Assembly: GCA_949752735.1 (NCBI GenBank)
Contig: OX457039.1
Coordinates: 28,378,920 to 28,442,919 of the forward strand
Direction of reading: 5' to 3'
Source: Lumbricus terrestris
Taxonomy: Eukaryota > Annelida > Clitellata > Crassiclitellata > Lumbricidae
DNA: 64,000 bases
Shown here: in pieces, positions 40,573-52,440 of the stretch
How positions within the stretch are numbered: position 1 is the first letter of the stretch
Layout of the letters: every line of letters begins with the position of its first letter
Program-made: the position numbers and the translations under genes
The notes under the pieces: model-generated
Databases searched by the model: none
Told to the model about the DNA's origin: nothing
What the model saw: only the letters and a program-made list of their open reading frames with translations

Positions 40573-42049
40573 CGCGAAAACGCTTTATAGGTCAAGATTC
40601 GGTCAAGGCCATTGAGTAGGCGCACCCATCGTTTCAGCGAATTGAAAATGGCCAAAGTTTAAGGTCGCTCACCGACTATAGTCAGCTGTTTACAGAATAA
40701 TAATCCAGTTGAGACCGGCAGGAAATATAAACTTGTTTGCAGATGCTGTAGAAGGAACCACACACGCAATCGAAAACAAGACTAAAAACAAGGTCACGAG
40801 AGTTATAGGCTACTTAACGTCACAAGAGAAATAACCTACTTCACGTCAGTCGTGTGTAGGGGTAGGCCTAGGGCCTGCATCCTAGGTTGTCCACCACCTA
40901 CTTAACAGTTGTTTTTTTGTTTTAAATCCAGGATCGTTTACGACCTAGCTGTAGCTAACCTCTAGCTTCTCGGTTGTCAACTTGACACTTGACACTATGG
41001 TAGCCGGGTATTTTTTAACATGCAGTTAATTGTATATGAAATTGTGCTGTGATAAACGAGTTTGTGCAATCGCACAAGCAATCTTGTGCAGTGAAAAACA
41101 GTTTTAAAGGTCACTGCAGTCATCCGATTGGGAGTCATTATTTACCATGGAGGATCGGAATGGAACGAAGGGGTTGGGCAGTAAAAAAAATACACGCACA
41201 CATATCGTGTGTTTTTGGGTAAGTTCAGAGAGAACGACAGAAAATGTCACAAGATTTTAAGGGAACTTAATTAATTGGAAAATTTCTGGCGTCGGAAATT
41301 TCGGGCGGAAGATTAAACATTGCTTGTTGTGCAGTGTTTAATCTAGACGTCTCTGGGGGGGGGGGAACTTTTCCCCCCCCAGGATTGACATTTCCCCCCC
41401 AGAAAAATTTCACAAAATGTTATTGGTTTTTAGTAACTTTTTCATCGTTGTTTTACTTGAAGTGTTATACATGTAATATACCGTGATATTATTTACTATT
41501 ATATGATTATAATGACATTATTTACTACTATTACATGCGATACTATCATGTTGCAATGAATATAACTTACTGTATATATTTAGATAAACACTATTTTTTT
41601 CTAACTAAAAACAAAGATAACATCTCCTCCAGAAAAATTTGTCAAAATGGTAATAGTATTTAGTTGCTGTTTAGTGTTTACATCATTGCATTACATGAAC
41701 TGTTATAATAATATAACCGTAATATTATTTACTGCTACATGGTTGTAGTAATTATTTACTGTTATATTGTATGACAAAATCCAGCAAAAATGAGTATAAT
41801 TTACTATTAATATTTGTACAAATACTATTTTAGTACAACTGAATGGCTATCAAGTGCTATTCTTCACAGTTTAAACTGTCAAATTTCAAAGTGTTTTGGT
41901 CCTATTATCTGAACACCTGGTAAAGTGTTTAGTGTTTACATCATTGCATTACATGAACTGTTATAATAATATAACCGTAATATTATTTACTGCTACATGG
42001 TTGTAGTAATTATTTACTGTTATATTGTATGACAAAATCCAGCAAAAAT

Positions 42050-44261
42050 TGTAACGCGGCATATAATTTGGGTTATAATTTCTGGTCGCCATTTTGGATC
42101 CGCCATCTTTTCATTTATAGAGCGCCTGTTCTCGGGTAATATCATTTTATTTCTGATATCGTGTCTGACACGAATCTCAACGACCGACAATCGCAGTCGA
42201 TGTTTTTGGCAAGCCTCCGTTGAATCAACTTCCCCGTCTCGCCCTGCAGCTGGGAGCTGTAGCCGAAAGGAGGAGGTGAAGTTGAATGACTGCCATCAGC
42301 GATATTTTCGGACGACCAAGCGGCATGATGCAAAGTGTCAAAGCGATACATTCAGGCAGATAAGAGAGGGGTAAGATAGACGGACGGAAAAGGACAATCC
42401 GCCCACGTACCGATGCCTGATGGAGAGTGAGTGCAATTCGGCCAGACGGACATGAGATAGGAGAGAGGTAAAGAGAAGGATACAAAGACTCTGTCACACG
42501 ACACTCGCACGTGTCGAAATTGCGACGTTAGATTAACGCCTCGAAGGGAGAGGGAGGTCCACGTGTGCGGAAATTGAAGCTGAGTCTATGCGCCGAAGGC
42601 TAGCTGGGGAAACTACGCAGTTTAGTTTCATCCGGGGCTTGTGTGTTGGCGTGAATCACCTCCGTGGAACACTGAGGGCAGAACACGCAGAGACGTGGAA
42701 GAGGTGAGACGTAGAGGTGCGGTCAGAACTTTGCAGGTAGAAGTCGTGTTGAAGGCAGAAGACGTTTTCGACGGAGAAGAGACGTTTTCGTGTTAAGTCA
42801 GACTCGATCGGAACTTTGAGGAGAGAAGACGTATTCGTGTTTAAGTCAGATGCAGCCAGAACGTTGAAGGAAGAAGATGTCTCTTGTTTAAAGTGGACGC
42901 GGTCGGAACTCAAGAAAGAACAAGATGTTTTATAGTTAATATAAAGTATAGGTATATAAGACGAAAACGGTCAGAACTTTGAACGAACAAGACTGAAGTG
43001 ATGGATCATTGCGGCTGATTCTCGTCGGCAAGATTCGCACTCGGGCTTCATCATCGGGCCAGATCCTGGAGAAGAACATGTCAACGCCGTTCTTCGCGCC
43101 ATGTCACGATGGACTCTCTTTATCTGGACATGAGGTACGAGTGGATGGGTTTTAGGGTGATCGGTTCTTTAACTTTGGGCTACTTTTAAATTGGCCGAGG
43201 GACTTGAAAGTAAATCGGGGACTAACTTAGCTTTACTCCGGTCCAAGTGTGTTTGCATTGAATGTCTTTGATCATAACAAGAAGCTATTAGTTAAAATAT
43301 CTGACTTTGTTTATTGTTTGCATTGAGTGTAATCGAAGTTGGTTACGTAATTGATTGATTACTTTGAATGTGGTTGTTGTTGATTGAGGATTCAATTGAT
43401 GGACTATAATAAGAAACATTACTGAAATTACTGACTTTGTTCACTGATAGTGATAGAATTACCTGTAGACCTAATTCATATTGCGCCATGGAAGAAAGTA
43501 GACCTGTAACACCTTCACAGCCGTCTAGGCCTCCCTCATCTCTGGAGGTGGTAATGGGGGCTATAACATCTATGCACTCATCAATGCAGACTAATGCTAG
43601 AGACACACAAGAAGCGATGCAGTCACATGCCCGAGAAGCACAAGAAGCGATGCAGTCACACGCTAGGGAAACACAAGAAGCGATCTCTGTAGTGCAATCA
43701 AATGTCACAGAAGAAATCTCCGCAATACAATCAAATATCACAGAAGAAATCTCCGCAATACAATCAAATATCACAGAAGAAATCTCTACCGTAAGGTCAG
43801 ATGTAAGGGAGGAAATTTCGGCCGTGTACTCTAATGTTAGAGAAGTGCTAACGGAGGTTGTGACACGCTTAGAGCGGCTCGAGGAATCGCCGGTCCCAAG
43901 ATCTGTTGTGGGTTTGAACCCGGGACTGAGGTCCCCCGCTTCCATCATGGCGGACGTGCCTCACCAGTCGACCATCAGAATGGCAGAGTCTTCAGGCGCT
44001 AGGCCTAAAGATTTCACCCACCTGGGCACGCTGCGCAGAAGTGAGCGTCTGGCCCACAAGGATCCAATCTCATATAGGCTTGGCAGCCGAGATGGTTGGC
44101 AATCATTCCATCGGTTGGATTTGAACCCGAGAGTCCCCTCCTCTTATCCTCGATCCATATCTCAGGACCATGACCATGACCCACAACAGCACGCGGCCTC
44201 CTTGCCGTACGATGATCCGGAATTGGCGACTCCGGGGATGACGGTGGGGGCGGGCGTTACA
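42050..44261 (+). mobile_element. TG..CA element with 4-bp TSD (non-autonomous LTR-type or solo LTR)
   Basis: Ends TGTAACGC and GCGTTACA are exact inverted repeats. AAAT is duplicated at 42046-42049 and 44262-44265, and removing the insert restores the uninterrupted 258-bp unit seen in copy 1, so the borders are certain. TG..CA ends and a 4-bp duplication suit an LTR retrotransposon. No polymerase domain and no clear second LTR are visible, so this is a solo LTR with unusual length or a deleted derivative. Confidence 0.85.
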
Positions 44262-44267
44262 AAATGA
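43488..44267 (+). CDS. Gag-like coiled-coil protein of the TG..CA element
   Basis: The ATG at 43488 opens a 259-codon frame. After a Pro/Ser-rich start, residues about 25-130 form 11-residue (hendecad) repeats of the types QEAMQSHAREA and EEISAIQSNIT, which predict a long parallel coiled coil. The repeats are also visible as 33-bp DNA repeats at 43600-43790. The C-terminal half is Arg/Asp/His-rich without a zinc knuckle. The frame stays open through the element's right end and uses a TGA formed with the flanking AAAT, so the C-terminus is probably truncated. The layout resembles the N-terminal part of some Gag proteins, but no family was recognised and Gag is an inference. Confidence 0.5.
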   Translation: MEESRPVTPSQPSRPPSSLEVVMGAITSMHSSMQTNARDTQEAMQSHAREAQEAMQSHARETQEAISVVQSNVTEEISAIQSNITEEISAIQSNITEEISTVRSDVREEISAVYSNVREVLTEVVTRLERLEESPVPRSVVGLNPGLRSPASIMADVPHQSTIRMAESSGARPKDFTHLGTLRRSERLAHKDPISYRLGSRDGWQSFHRLDLNPRVPSSYPRSISQDHDHDPQQHAASLPYDDPELATPGMTVGAGVTK

Positions 44268-44771
44268 GTATAATTTACTATTAATATTTGTACAAATACT
44301 ATTTTAGTACAACTGAATGGCTATCAAGTGCTATTCTTCACAGTTTAAACTGTCAAATTTCAAAATGTTTTGGTCCTATTATCTGAACACCTGGTAAAAC
44401 ATCATTACTACAAGACTAGTGGCTTCTTGATTTTGGTACCGGTAGTTTATTAGCTCTTGGTAGATTTGTGTACAATTAAATTAAATATGATTTCGGAAAG
44501 TATGTCCTGGTCAGCAACTCAGGGCCATATGGAGAAACTGGGATAAGCAGACAGTTTCTGATTACAGTGCTGAAAAGTCAGCTTATTTACTCATGTAAAC
44601 AGTAATTCATTAGAATAACCCAGCAAGAGCAGAAATGAGCTGCTGAACACGATACATAAAGATTTTTTTATTGTAATTATATAATATATATATATTGAAA
44701 TCCTAAAACACTTTTTTATCAGTACTGAAATAATGGAGTTATTTTTGTTAAAATGGCATCTTCAAAGGGTA

Positions 44772-45585
44772 CCATTGCAATGTGGAAATTCAAGAAGTTT
44801 CTAATGAGTCACTGAAAAAGTACAGCTATTGTGTTAAGATAACACCTTAAAATACTGCCATTGCAATGTGGAAATTCAAAAAATTTGTAATGGGTCACTG
44901 AAAAAGTACAGCTATTTTGTTAAGATGACACCTTAAAATACTGCCATTGCAATGTGGAAATTCAAAAAGTTTCTAATGGGTCACTGAAAAAGTACAGCTA
45001 TTTTGTTAAGATGACATCTTAAAATACTGCCATTGCAATGTGGAAATTCAAAAAGTTTCTAATGGGTCACTGAAAAAGTACAGCTATTTTGTTAAGATGA
45101 CACCTTAAAATACTGCCATTGCAATGTGGAAATTCAAAAAATTTCTAATGGGCCACTGAAGAAGTACAGCTATTTTGTTAAGACGACACCTTAAAATGCT
45201 GCCATTGCAGTGTGGAAATTCAAAAAATTTCTAATGGGTCACTGAAAAAGTACAGCTATTTTGTTAAGATGACACCTTAAAATACTGCCATTGCAATGTG
45301 GAAATTCAAAATATTTCTAATGGGCCACTGAAGAAGTACAGCTAGTTTGTTAAGACGACACCTTAAAATGCTGCCATTGCAGTGTGGAAATTCAAAAAAT
45401 TTCTAATGGGTCACTGAAAAAGTACAGCTATTTTGTTAAGATGACACCTTAAAATGCTGCCATTGTAATTTGGAAATTCAAAAAGTTTCTAATGGATCAC
45501 TGAAAAAAGTACAGCTATTTTTGTTAAGATGACACTTTAAAATACTGCTATTGCAATGTGGACATTCAAAAAATTTCTAATGGGG
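44772..45585. repeat. 86-bp satellite, ~9.5 copies with dimeric substructure
   Basis: CCATTGCAATGTGGAAATTC starts units at 44772, 44858, 44944, 45030, 45116, 45202, 45288, 45374, 45460 and 45547. Units starting 45116 and 45288 share GGGCCACTGAAGAAGTACAG and GACGACACC. Those at 45202 and 45374 share CATTGCAGTGTGG. This shows a recent 172-bp dimer duplication. Confidence 0.96.
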
Positions 45586-45734
45586 AGGGGTATTTGCCCC
45601 CTCCCCGTTACCCCCCCCCCCTCAGTGCGCTACGCGCCTCACGAGCGTCCTGCGGACGCTCAATTGTCTCCCCCCCAGAAACCTCAATTCCCCCCCCAGC
45701 GGAGGGGGACTAGATTAAACACTGCTTGTTGTGC

Positions 45735-47330
45735 AGCTATAAAAGTTCCTGTTAAAAGCCCTTAATGTAGGATAGTCATTCGGTTGAAGTTTCGTGAAAA
45801 GAACCATTTTCCCGGCCCAAAAATGCTGAATCTGGGTCGTCTTGGGGCTAATTAAGCCCTTTGCAATGTAGGCCTACGTCGTGAAAACATATAATTTTCA
45901 CGGCCACAAAACTGAATCTTAGCCTTAATTCTTGGGGGCTTAGCCCCCTAGCCCTTGATAAACTCCTCCCATTGTTTCAACAGTTCTTATCCAAATCTGT
46001 ATGCATAATATTATGTAGGCCTGTGTAGATAATAGCCCAACCCCTCCCTCTCCCCCCCCCACACACACACCGATTGCGATGTCCGCGGTCGAAGTAGAAA
46101 CCGTTTAGCCATTGTTTTTAGATGAATTAACCGTTATAAATCGGTCTGTAGTTATAGCCGGATCAGACGATCAGTGCAGGCCGTAAGTACGTAGGTCTAC
46201 GTGGCTATAGGCCGTTAGACAGCTTGGAAAAACACCAGAGAGCGTTTTTGCGAGAGATCGAGGCATGCAGTATAATAATTAGGCCTATACATAGACCTGA
46301 AGACAATCTCGTAATCTCAAAATTTCTAAAGCGCTATAGGCCTACTGCGGCTACTCGAAGGCCAAGCGCGGGGCATCAGCTTATTCACGAGCGCTGCGTT
46401 GAGTTAAAAGAGCTGTGCGTAAGAGTAGCCCATGGCGGTCCGGGTCGAGTTACCATAATTTTATATGATCAGAGGGACGGAACAGCTACGGCCTACGAGG
46501 GCGGTACATGTCGTCTAAGTCGGAAATTGGAGAGTACGAGTGGCGGTCCTGGAGGATCAGAAGAGGCAGGGTAATTAAGAGTTCTTGAAAAGCAGTGTCT
46601 TCTCTATTCTGGAGAGAGCGCGGTGTTGTTGTATAACTTGCAGGCCTGCATGTCTATTTGAGGGTGAGGAATTGGGGAAGGAGATCTTCGATAGACTCTT
46701 GAACCAGGATCAAGGAAGGGAGGGAGGTGGTTTAATTCATGGGACTTAATCGAAGCGGAGGTAGGATTGAATGATACTTTCAGTTTCGGCTGGGTGGGCC
46801 GTGGAGAGGTCGCAGTTCACCGACAGTAGGCCTACAGAGGTGGATGAAAGCTTCGATTCTGATGCCGGTGTATTTAAGAGATGCAGCTCTATGGGTAGCA
46901 CAACACTGACAACAGTCCGTGCACGTGAGTCTTAAATGGCGTGACGTTCATTCAAAGGGACCGCAGTAGGCTACGTTGTGCTTGGCAGTGAAAGGAAATG
47001 AGATGCATGCTGGGAAGCAGAATTAGGATCGCGATAGAAAAAATTGCATTATGGTTCAGTTCCTTGATTTAAGCCTAACGTATACTTACCTGAGTGTAGA
47101 CATAAACTAGTGTAGAGGAAAATGCTATAACTGCAGCAATTGTTGCCATAATCTAAATTCTCTGTTCCGTCGTTCCATCAGAGACTTTTAATAATTTCAT
47201 AGGAATAATTGAGACTGTTAATATTATTGTCTATATTATTTGAACTCACTGGAGATGCAATAAACCTCCTGTTAATTCCCCAGATGGCGACACGACAGTT
47301 GCTCACCATCAGACAACGTTCATGAATAAC
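45735..47330. other. intergenic DNA, CpG-containing, no gene supported
   Basis: A MITE-like piece with GGGGGCTTAGCCCCC and AACTCCTCCCATTG (about 45820-45975) is related to 36170-36317. The open frame at 46224-46574 begins with TTG, has no ATG start and no domain, and is not called. Confidence 0.45.
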
Positions 47331-47374
47331 GACTGAAGACGTCAAGCTTCTTCCAGTTGAAGACTAGCAAAGGA

Positions 47375-47502
47375 ATGGACGGTATATGGACATTTCCAAT
47401 TGTATCAAAGGAATGGATCTTTCCAATTGTATCAAAGGAATGACCTTTCCAGTTGTATAACAGGAATATATCTTTCCAGCTGTATCAAAGGAAAGGACCT
47501 TT
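47375..47502. repeat. ~29-bp minisatellite, 4-5 copies
   Basis: CTTTCCAATTGTATCAAAGG plus AATGGAT/AATGAC recurs four to five times with substitutions. Confidence 0.85.
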
Positions 47503-48008
47503 TAAACTATTAAGCATTTGCTGTCAGTGTAGCTTTGCTGTCAGTGTAGCTTTATTGCAATGGGGTTTTTTCACTGGGTAATTCATACCTTGAATCGTGG
47601 CATATTAACTAGATCTATTTTGGCAACCCTGGACGGACCCAAACATTTCATCCTAACCTACATCTCTACATTGCGTATACTCTATGTAGGCATACGTGCG
47701 TACAATCCGTACATATATGTAATGGTGGCACTAAATCATAAGTTATAATTAAGATAATACAGAGTAGGATAAAGAAAGAGACAGACAGACAGACAGAGAC
47801 AGAGAGCAAGAGAGAGACAGACAGACTGACTAACTGACTACAGGCCAACTACATGTAGAGAGGGTAGGAAGGTGATTGGCCAAGCGACGGTGTGATCAAC
47901 AGCCAATAGGGTCAAGACACATAGGTGAAGGGGCTTGCCCAGTACGAATAGAAGTGAGTCGTCAGTCGGAGTTCAGCTCAGGTCAGCTCAACAGCTCGAT
48001 AGTCATGT
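47503..48008. other. intergenic DNA with (GACA)n tract
   Basis: A GACAGACAGACAGAGACAGA-type tract at 47778-47830. Otherwise nothing recognised. Confidence 0.5.
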
Positions 48009-48097
48009 AGTCAATACATACATACATACAATATGCATACATACATACATACATACATACATACATACATACATACATACATACATACATACATACA
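48009..48097. repeat. (ATAC)n microsatellite, left flank of the LINE
   Basis: ATACATACATAC continues up to the LINE tail. The same repeat resumes at 61278 on the other side, so it was the LINE's insertion target. Confidence 0.92.
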
Positions 48098-48463
48098 ATT
48101 CAATTCAATTCAATTGGTTTATTGATCCACCAAAAAAACAAAGACAAGTAGACAAGTTTGCTTACAGGATAGTACACACAGTGATTGATTGCGAGTTAAC
48201 ATTTGCGATTATATGGACAGGTAAGCAACCAATACTGAGTGTGGCAGAACCAATAGGCTACCCGAAGGGAATGATCCCGCTAGTGGGGCCTATTTACCAG
48301 AAAATTCATTGGGGTAACAATAGAAGATAAAAAACAGATGCGATATTAATTAATTAATGGCGGTGCTTTTGAAAGCAAATGAACAGAAGCAACGGGATAC
48401 TTTCCCTCAAAACATATATCAAAAACATAAAAATAAGCATGAACATTGGTTAAATAAAGGAGT

Positions 48464-50562
48464 TCATTTTACATTGTTTAATGTGTATGCACGGATTTGG
48501 ATTTTAAACTGAGCGAGACTCCTGGATGCACGAATACTTTCCGGTATGTTATTCCATAAAAGAGGACCCTGGTACTTAATAGAAAACTTTCTAGTGTTCG
48601 TTTTTGCAAAGACACTTATGTAGGCTCTATTATTTCTAATGCCTTTAGTATATAAGTTAGGTCTAAAATAGGATGAGAATGCAAGTGGAAGAAGGTTGTT
48701 GTCGTACTTATACATAAATGTACTAGTTTGGATGAATTTAATTTGGGATATTTTTAGCACGTTTAATTGTTGATATAAGGGGCTGGTGTGAGCATTAAAG
48801 GGAGATTTAGTAATAATTCTTATGGCTTTTTTCTGCAGTCTATTTAGCTTAGTTAGGTGAGTGTCGTAGGTAGATGTCCAAATGAGATTGCAGTAACTTA
48901 AGTATGGGTGTATAAGTGTAAAATATAATGTTTTTAGTACATGAGGTGGAAGGAGATAGGCTATTCTGTGAATTATGCCTATATTTTTTGAAAATTTTTT
49001 GGAAATCTCAGCTGTGTGTATATTCCATTTTAAGTGCTGGTCAATGTGTACCCCCAGGAATTTAGATGAGTATACTTGCGGTATTGATATATTATCAATT
49101 AGCAAGTTACTATCAGGAGGTGGAGCAAGTTTTTTTTACTAGATCTAAAAATTATATAACTGGTTTTTGCAATATTCAGTGAAAGCTTGTTGGCTCTGAA
49201 CCATTCACTGGCCATTTCTAGGTCATTATTTGCTATTTTTATTAGCTGTTCATAAGAGGGGTGGGAGTAAAAAGCATTCGAATCGTCAGCAAATAGGATG
49301 TAGTGTAAAAAAGTTGCAGAGCTAGGGAGGTCATTAATGTATATTAGAAATAAAAGAGGCCCCAGGATTGAGCCTTGAGGGACCCCAAAAACAATTTTTT
49401 GGAAGCTGGATAATTTCCCATTGCATGAGACTTGTTGGTGGCGGTTGTTTAAGTAATTTGTAAACCATGTGAGTGCGATACCCCTGATCCCATAATTCTC
49501 AAGTTTATTTAACAGGATATTGTGGCTGACGGTATCGAAAGCTTTAGCTAAGTCGAGAAAAATGCCAATGGAATATTCATTATTATCCATAGCATGAGAT
49601 ATTTTGTCTTGTATGTCCAGTAATGACATAAAGGTTGAGTGTTCAGTTTGAAAGCCATGCTGAAAGGGGTATAATATTTTGTTCTGGGTGATAAAAGAGT
49701 AGAGGCGGTCGTACATTACCCTCTCAAAAAATTTAGAAAAAAATGGTAGTATAGAGATTGGTCTAAAATTTGAAACCTCATTTTTATTACCTTGCTTATG
49801 GATAGGTGTAATTTTTGCTAATTTAATGTCCGATGGGACTATTCCAGTTCTAAGTGAACAATTTATCACCTCGCTAAGTGGAGATGCTAATAAATCCATG
49901 AGAGAAGACAATACATGTGGATTCAAGTCATCAGGACCAGTGCTGTGGGTGTCTTTGAGGGTTGTGTTGATAGTTAATAGCTCTTGAAAGGAAGTCGGTA
50001 GGACAGCAAAGGAATTAAGTGCAGAAGCTGGCATGTAATCTTGGTATGGCTTGGCTGAGGGTGGTATTTTTTGCGCTAAAAGTTTGGGCAAATTTGCAAA
50101 ATGAGTGTTAAATGTATGCGCTATGAGCGCCGAGTCATCAATCGTTTTGCCGTTGATTAATAGTTCCTCTAATTGTATATTCATATTTTCCGACTTAACA
50201 ATAGATTTAATTAAATGCCACGTTTGTTTTATGTTGCCATTATACTTGGCAAATTCATTGGCATAGTAATCTTGTTCCATTTTTGTGCGAACAATTTTGT
50301 ATTTATTGCGATAGGTGGTAAATTTGGCTTTATTTACTGGTGTGGGATTTTTTATAAATTTAACATAAAGTTTTTCTTTTCTTTTAGTAGAGTTTAACAG
50401 CCCACGAGTCATCAAAGGATTTTGAGGAGTTTTTCTTTTAGCAGTCGACTTTGGTCGTAGAGGAAAAGCTAAGTCGTAATTTTGTTTAATTAAGTTAACA
50501 AATAAATTGTAAGCTAAGTCAGTCTCGTTATTACTGCAAAGAGATAATATGGGTGACCAGGT
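48464..50562 (-). pseudogene. LINE reverse transcriptase (3' part of split ORF)
   Basis: The frame entering from the Polinton junction carries the reverse transcriptase: ITPIHKQGNKNEVSNFRPIS, FLDLAKAFDTVSHNILLNKL, GVPQGSILGPLL and the catalytic FADDSN. Near 49130-49137 a run of eight T (A on the coding strand) shifts the frame. The C-terminal thumb and tail (TKFLGVH-like LGVHIDQHLKWN, KKAIRIITKSPF, KYQGPLLWNNIPESIR) follow in the adjacent frame to a stop at 48464. It is the same subfamily as the copy at 12.2-13.8 kb. One indel and the insertion are the only lesions seen, so the copy is young. Confidence 0.93.
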
Positions 50563-50877
50563 AGTAGGTAACAAACGGATCAGAAAGCCCAGACAAAAGA
50601 ATTGCGGGGGAGGTGATGGGCCAAAAGATAGCCCAACAAAAGGATGCGAAGATAAACCAACAAAAGAAGCATGACGTCAGCAACAGATGTGGTTATCGAT
50701 ACCCCTTTTAATGCCTGGATTTCTTAGCCCACTGGTTTATAAATCGACACACTTGACTGAGCACTGGATGCTGAGGAGGCTGAGGTGGCAGGCCCCACCC
50801 CCACCCCCACCCCAGCTGGCTGCGCCAGCGGGATTTCTGCTGATGCTGCTGCAGCTGCTGAGGCAGCTGCTATGAGT
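50563..50877. repeat. Polinton left terminal inverted repeat
   Basis: About 315 bp. It matches the right repeat almost perfectly over the outer ~200 bp (for example GGTTATCGATACCCCTTTTA). Towards the inside they differ by small indels, with GGCTGAGGTGGCAGG-type and CCCACCCCCACCCC tracts and a GCAGCTGCT-rich inner edge. Confidence 0.95.
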
Positions 50878-51960
50878 AAGCCTTTTTAAAACCCAGCATT
50901 ATAATTTCTCTTAATACGTAGACAGACAAACAGGGGTTACGAAGCAACTAACAACAGATACTCGCACTACAGTGGGATTGTGTGAACCTGAAATCGACCC
51001 CCACCCCACGCAGACTGGCTGAATTGCCCACTGGAATTACCCCTTCTGCTGCCGTATCTTCTGCTGCTGCTGTAGCTGCCCACATAGCAGACTGGCTGTG
51101 GGTATACGGCTAAAACCATCAGAATAATAGACGAGAAAACATAGACAGACAAACAGGAATTACAACAGACGCACACACAAACAGTTTACTCTACGTTGGC
51201 ATTGAACCATCTGCCGAAATCATTAGCATTACTAATAACTGCTGATGCGAGTCCACCCCTCTGGCAAAGGGCAAGCATTATCGCACATCGCTTTTGATCA
51301 ATTCTTTGCAGTGTAACACCACTGCTGATGTACTTGAGCATGCATAGACAGACACGGCGTAATACTGAGCGGCACACACACATACACAACATCTGTCGCT
51401 GCAACTGCAGCAGCCAAGTCAAGCATGGACGCACAAATCGTTTGATCATTTCTTTGCATTGTAACGCAGCAATTGATGTACTTGTACGTGTATAGACAGG
51501 CACCCATTAATAATGACCAGCACACACCAACACACACGCACACACACACGCACACACGAACACACACGCACACACTCACGCATACACGCCCACACACGCA
51601 CACACGAATACACAAGCACGCACACACACACACACGAAGACACAAGCCCACACAAACCCACGCACACGTGCTATGAGCTATCATTGTAATTCCAATCATT
51701 TGCTTAGGACATAGAACTGCGATTGTAGGAAATGACATTGGTCGTTCGTATACGCTTAAAAATTAATCATTTTACAAGAAGCACTAAGACCAACATATAC
51801 AAGGACACACATTCGAGCTATTTCCCCTCTACCATAGCTCTTGCAGCAGCAACATAGACAGCACACATTTGTGTATATATATATATACACACAGACACTT
51901 TATAGACTAGAAAGCAGCATCATCACAAGACACACGGCAAATGCATAATTATATTGCAGA
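50878..51960. other. Non-coding Polinton subterminal region with (AC)n
   Basis: Two degenerate ~135-bp direct units (about 51280-51400 and 51440-51510) share TTTGATCA, TTTCTTTGCA, TGTAAC and GATGTACTTG. A (CACA)n tract occupies 51519-51665. No protein frame is supported. This is where a polymerase gene would be expected in a longer Polinton. Confidence 0.6.
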
Positions 51961-52440
51961 ACGAATACGCGCGGATAATGAAATCCCCCAACAGCAATGC
52001 TATATGGCAGACGTACGATATTTGTATATATTTCTCGCCCATAAAGGGCTTTTATTTAACATATGCTAATACACATTTCAATATATTAACAAAATCCCCC
52101 AACAGCAATGCTATATGGCATACGTATGGTATTTGTATATATTTCTCGCCCATAAAGGGCTTTTATTTAACATATGGTAATACACATTTCAATATATTAA
52201 CAAAATACCCCAACAGCAATGCTATATGGCAGACGTATGGTATTTGTATATATTTCTCGCCCATAAAGGGCTGTTCATACCATATTATAATATACATTTC
52301 AATATATTAACAAAATACCCCAACAGCAATGCTATATGGCAGACGTATGGTATTTGTATATATTTCTCGCCCATAAAAGGCTTTTCATACCATATGGTAA
52401 TACACATTTCAATGTAATATCAAAAGACTCCAACGCCAAC
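51961..52440. repeat. 110-bp tandem repeat, ~4.3 copies, subterminal in the Polinton
   Basis: TGCTATATGGCA marks units at 51999, 52110, 52220 and 52330. Each includes TTTGTATATATTTCTCGCCC and ACACATTTCAATATATTAAC. A fifth, diverged unit runs towards the protease gene. Plus-strand frames across it are repetitive and not genes. Confidence 0.95.

Larger units (their letters stand above)
41668..44399. repeat. 258-bp tandem duplication, second unit split by an insertion
   Basis: Unit 1 is 41668-41925. Unit 2 starts at 41926, is broken at 42049 and resumes at 44266-44399. Markers: GACAAAATCCAGCAAAAA at 41773 and 42031; TTTAAACTGTCAAATTTCAA in both halves. A more diverged unit is recognisable upstream (about 41395-41620). 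Confidence 0.9.
41333..45723. mobile_element. Composite satellite-bearing element, 14-bp TIRs, 11-bp TSD
   Basis: AGTGTTTAATCTAG at 41333 is exactly inverted at the right end (CTAGATTAAACACT, ending 45723). GCTTGTTGTGC is duplicated outside at 41322-41332 and 45724-45734 (a 14-nt direct repeat can be read if the ends are shifted). C/G runs including GACATTTCCCCCCC lie just inside both ends, as in the element at 15360. The interior is a 258-bp tandem duplication, a nested 2.2-kb element and an 86-bp satellite. No transposase is seen. Confidence 0.78.

Noticed and set aside
40003..40619. Plus-strand frames around the CCAAT/CRE palindrome
   Set aside because: No domain or splice support. The second frame is the palindrome itself read as protein.
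46224..46574. 116-codon plus-strand frame in a CpG-containing region
   Set aside because: It begins with TTG, has no ATG start, no recognisable domain and no splice or neighbour support.
51298..51738. Cys/Val-rich frame in the Polinton arm, considered as a remnant polymerase or virion gene
   Set aside because: It is the translation of (CA)n plus two degenerate tandem units. It has no polymerase motif.
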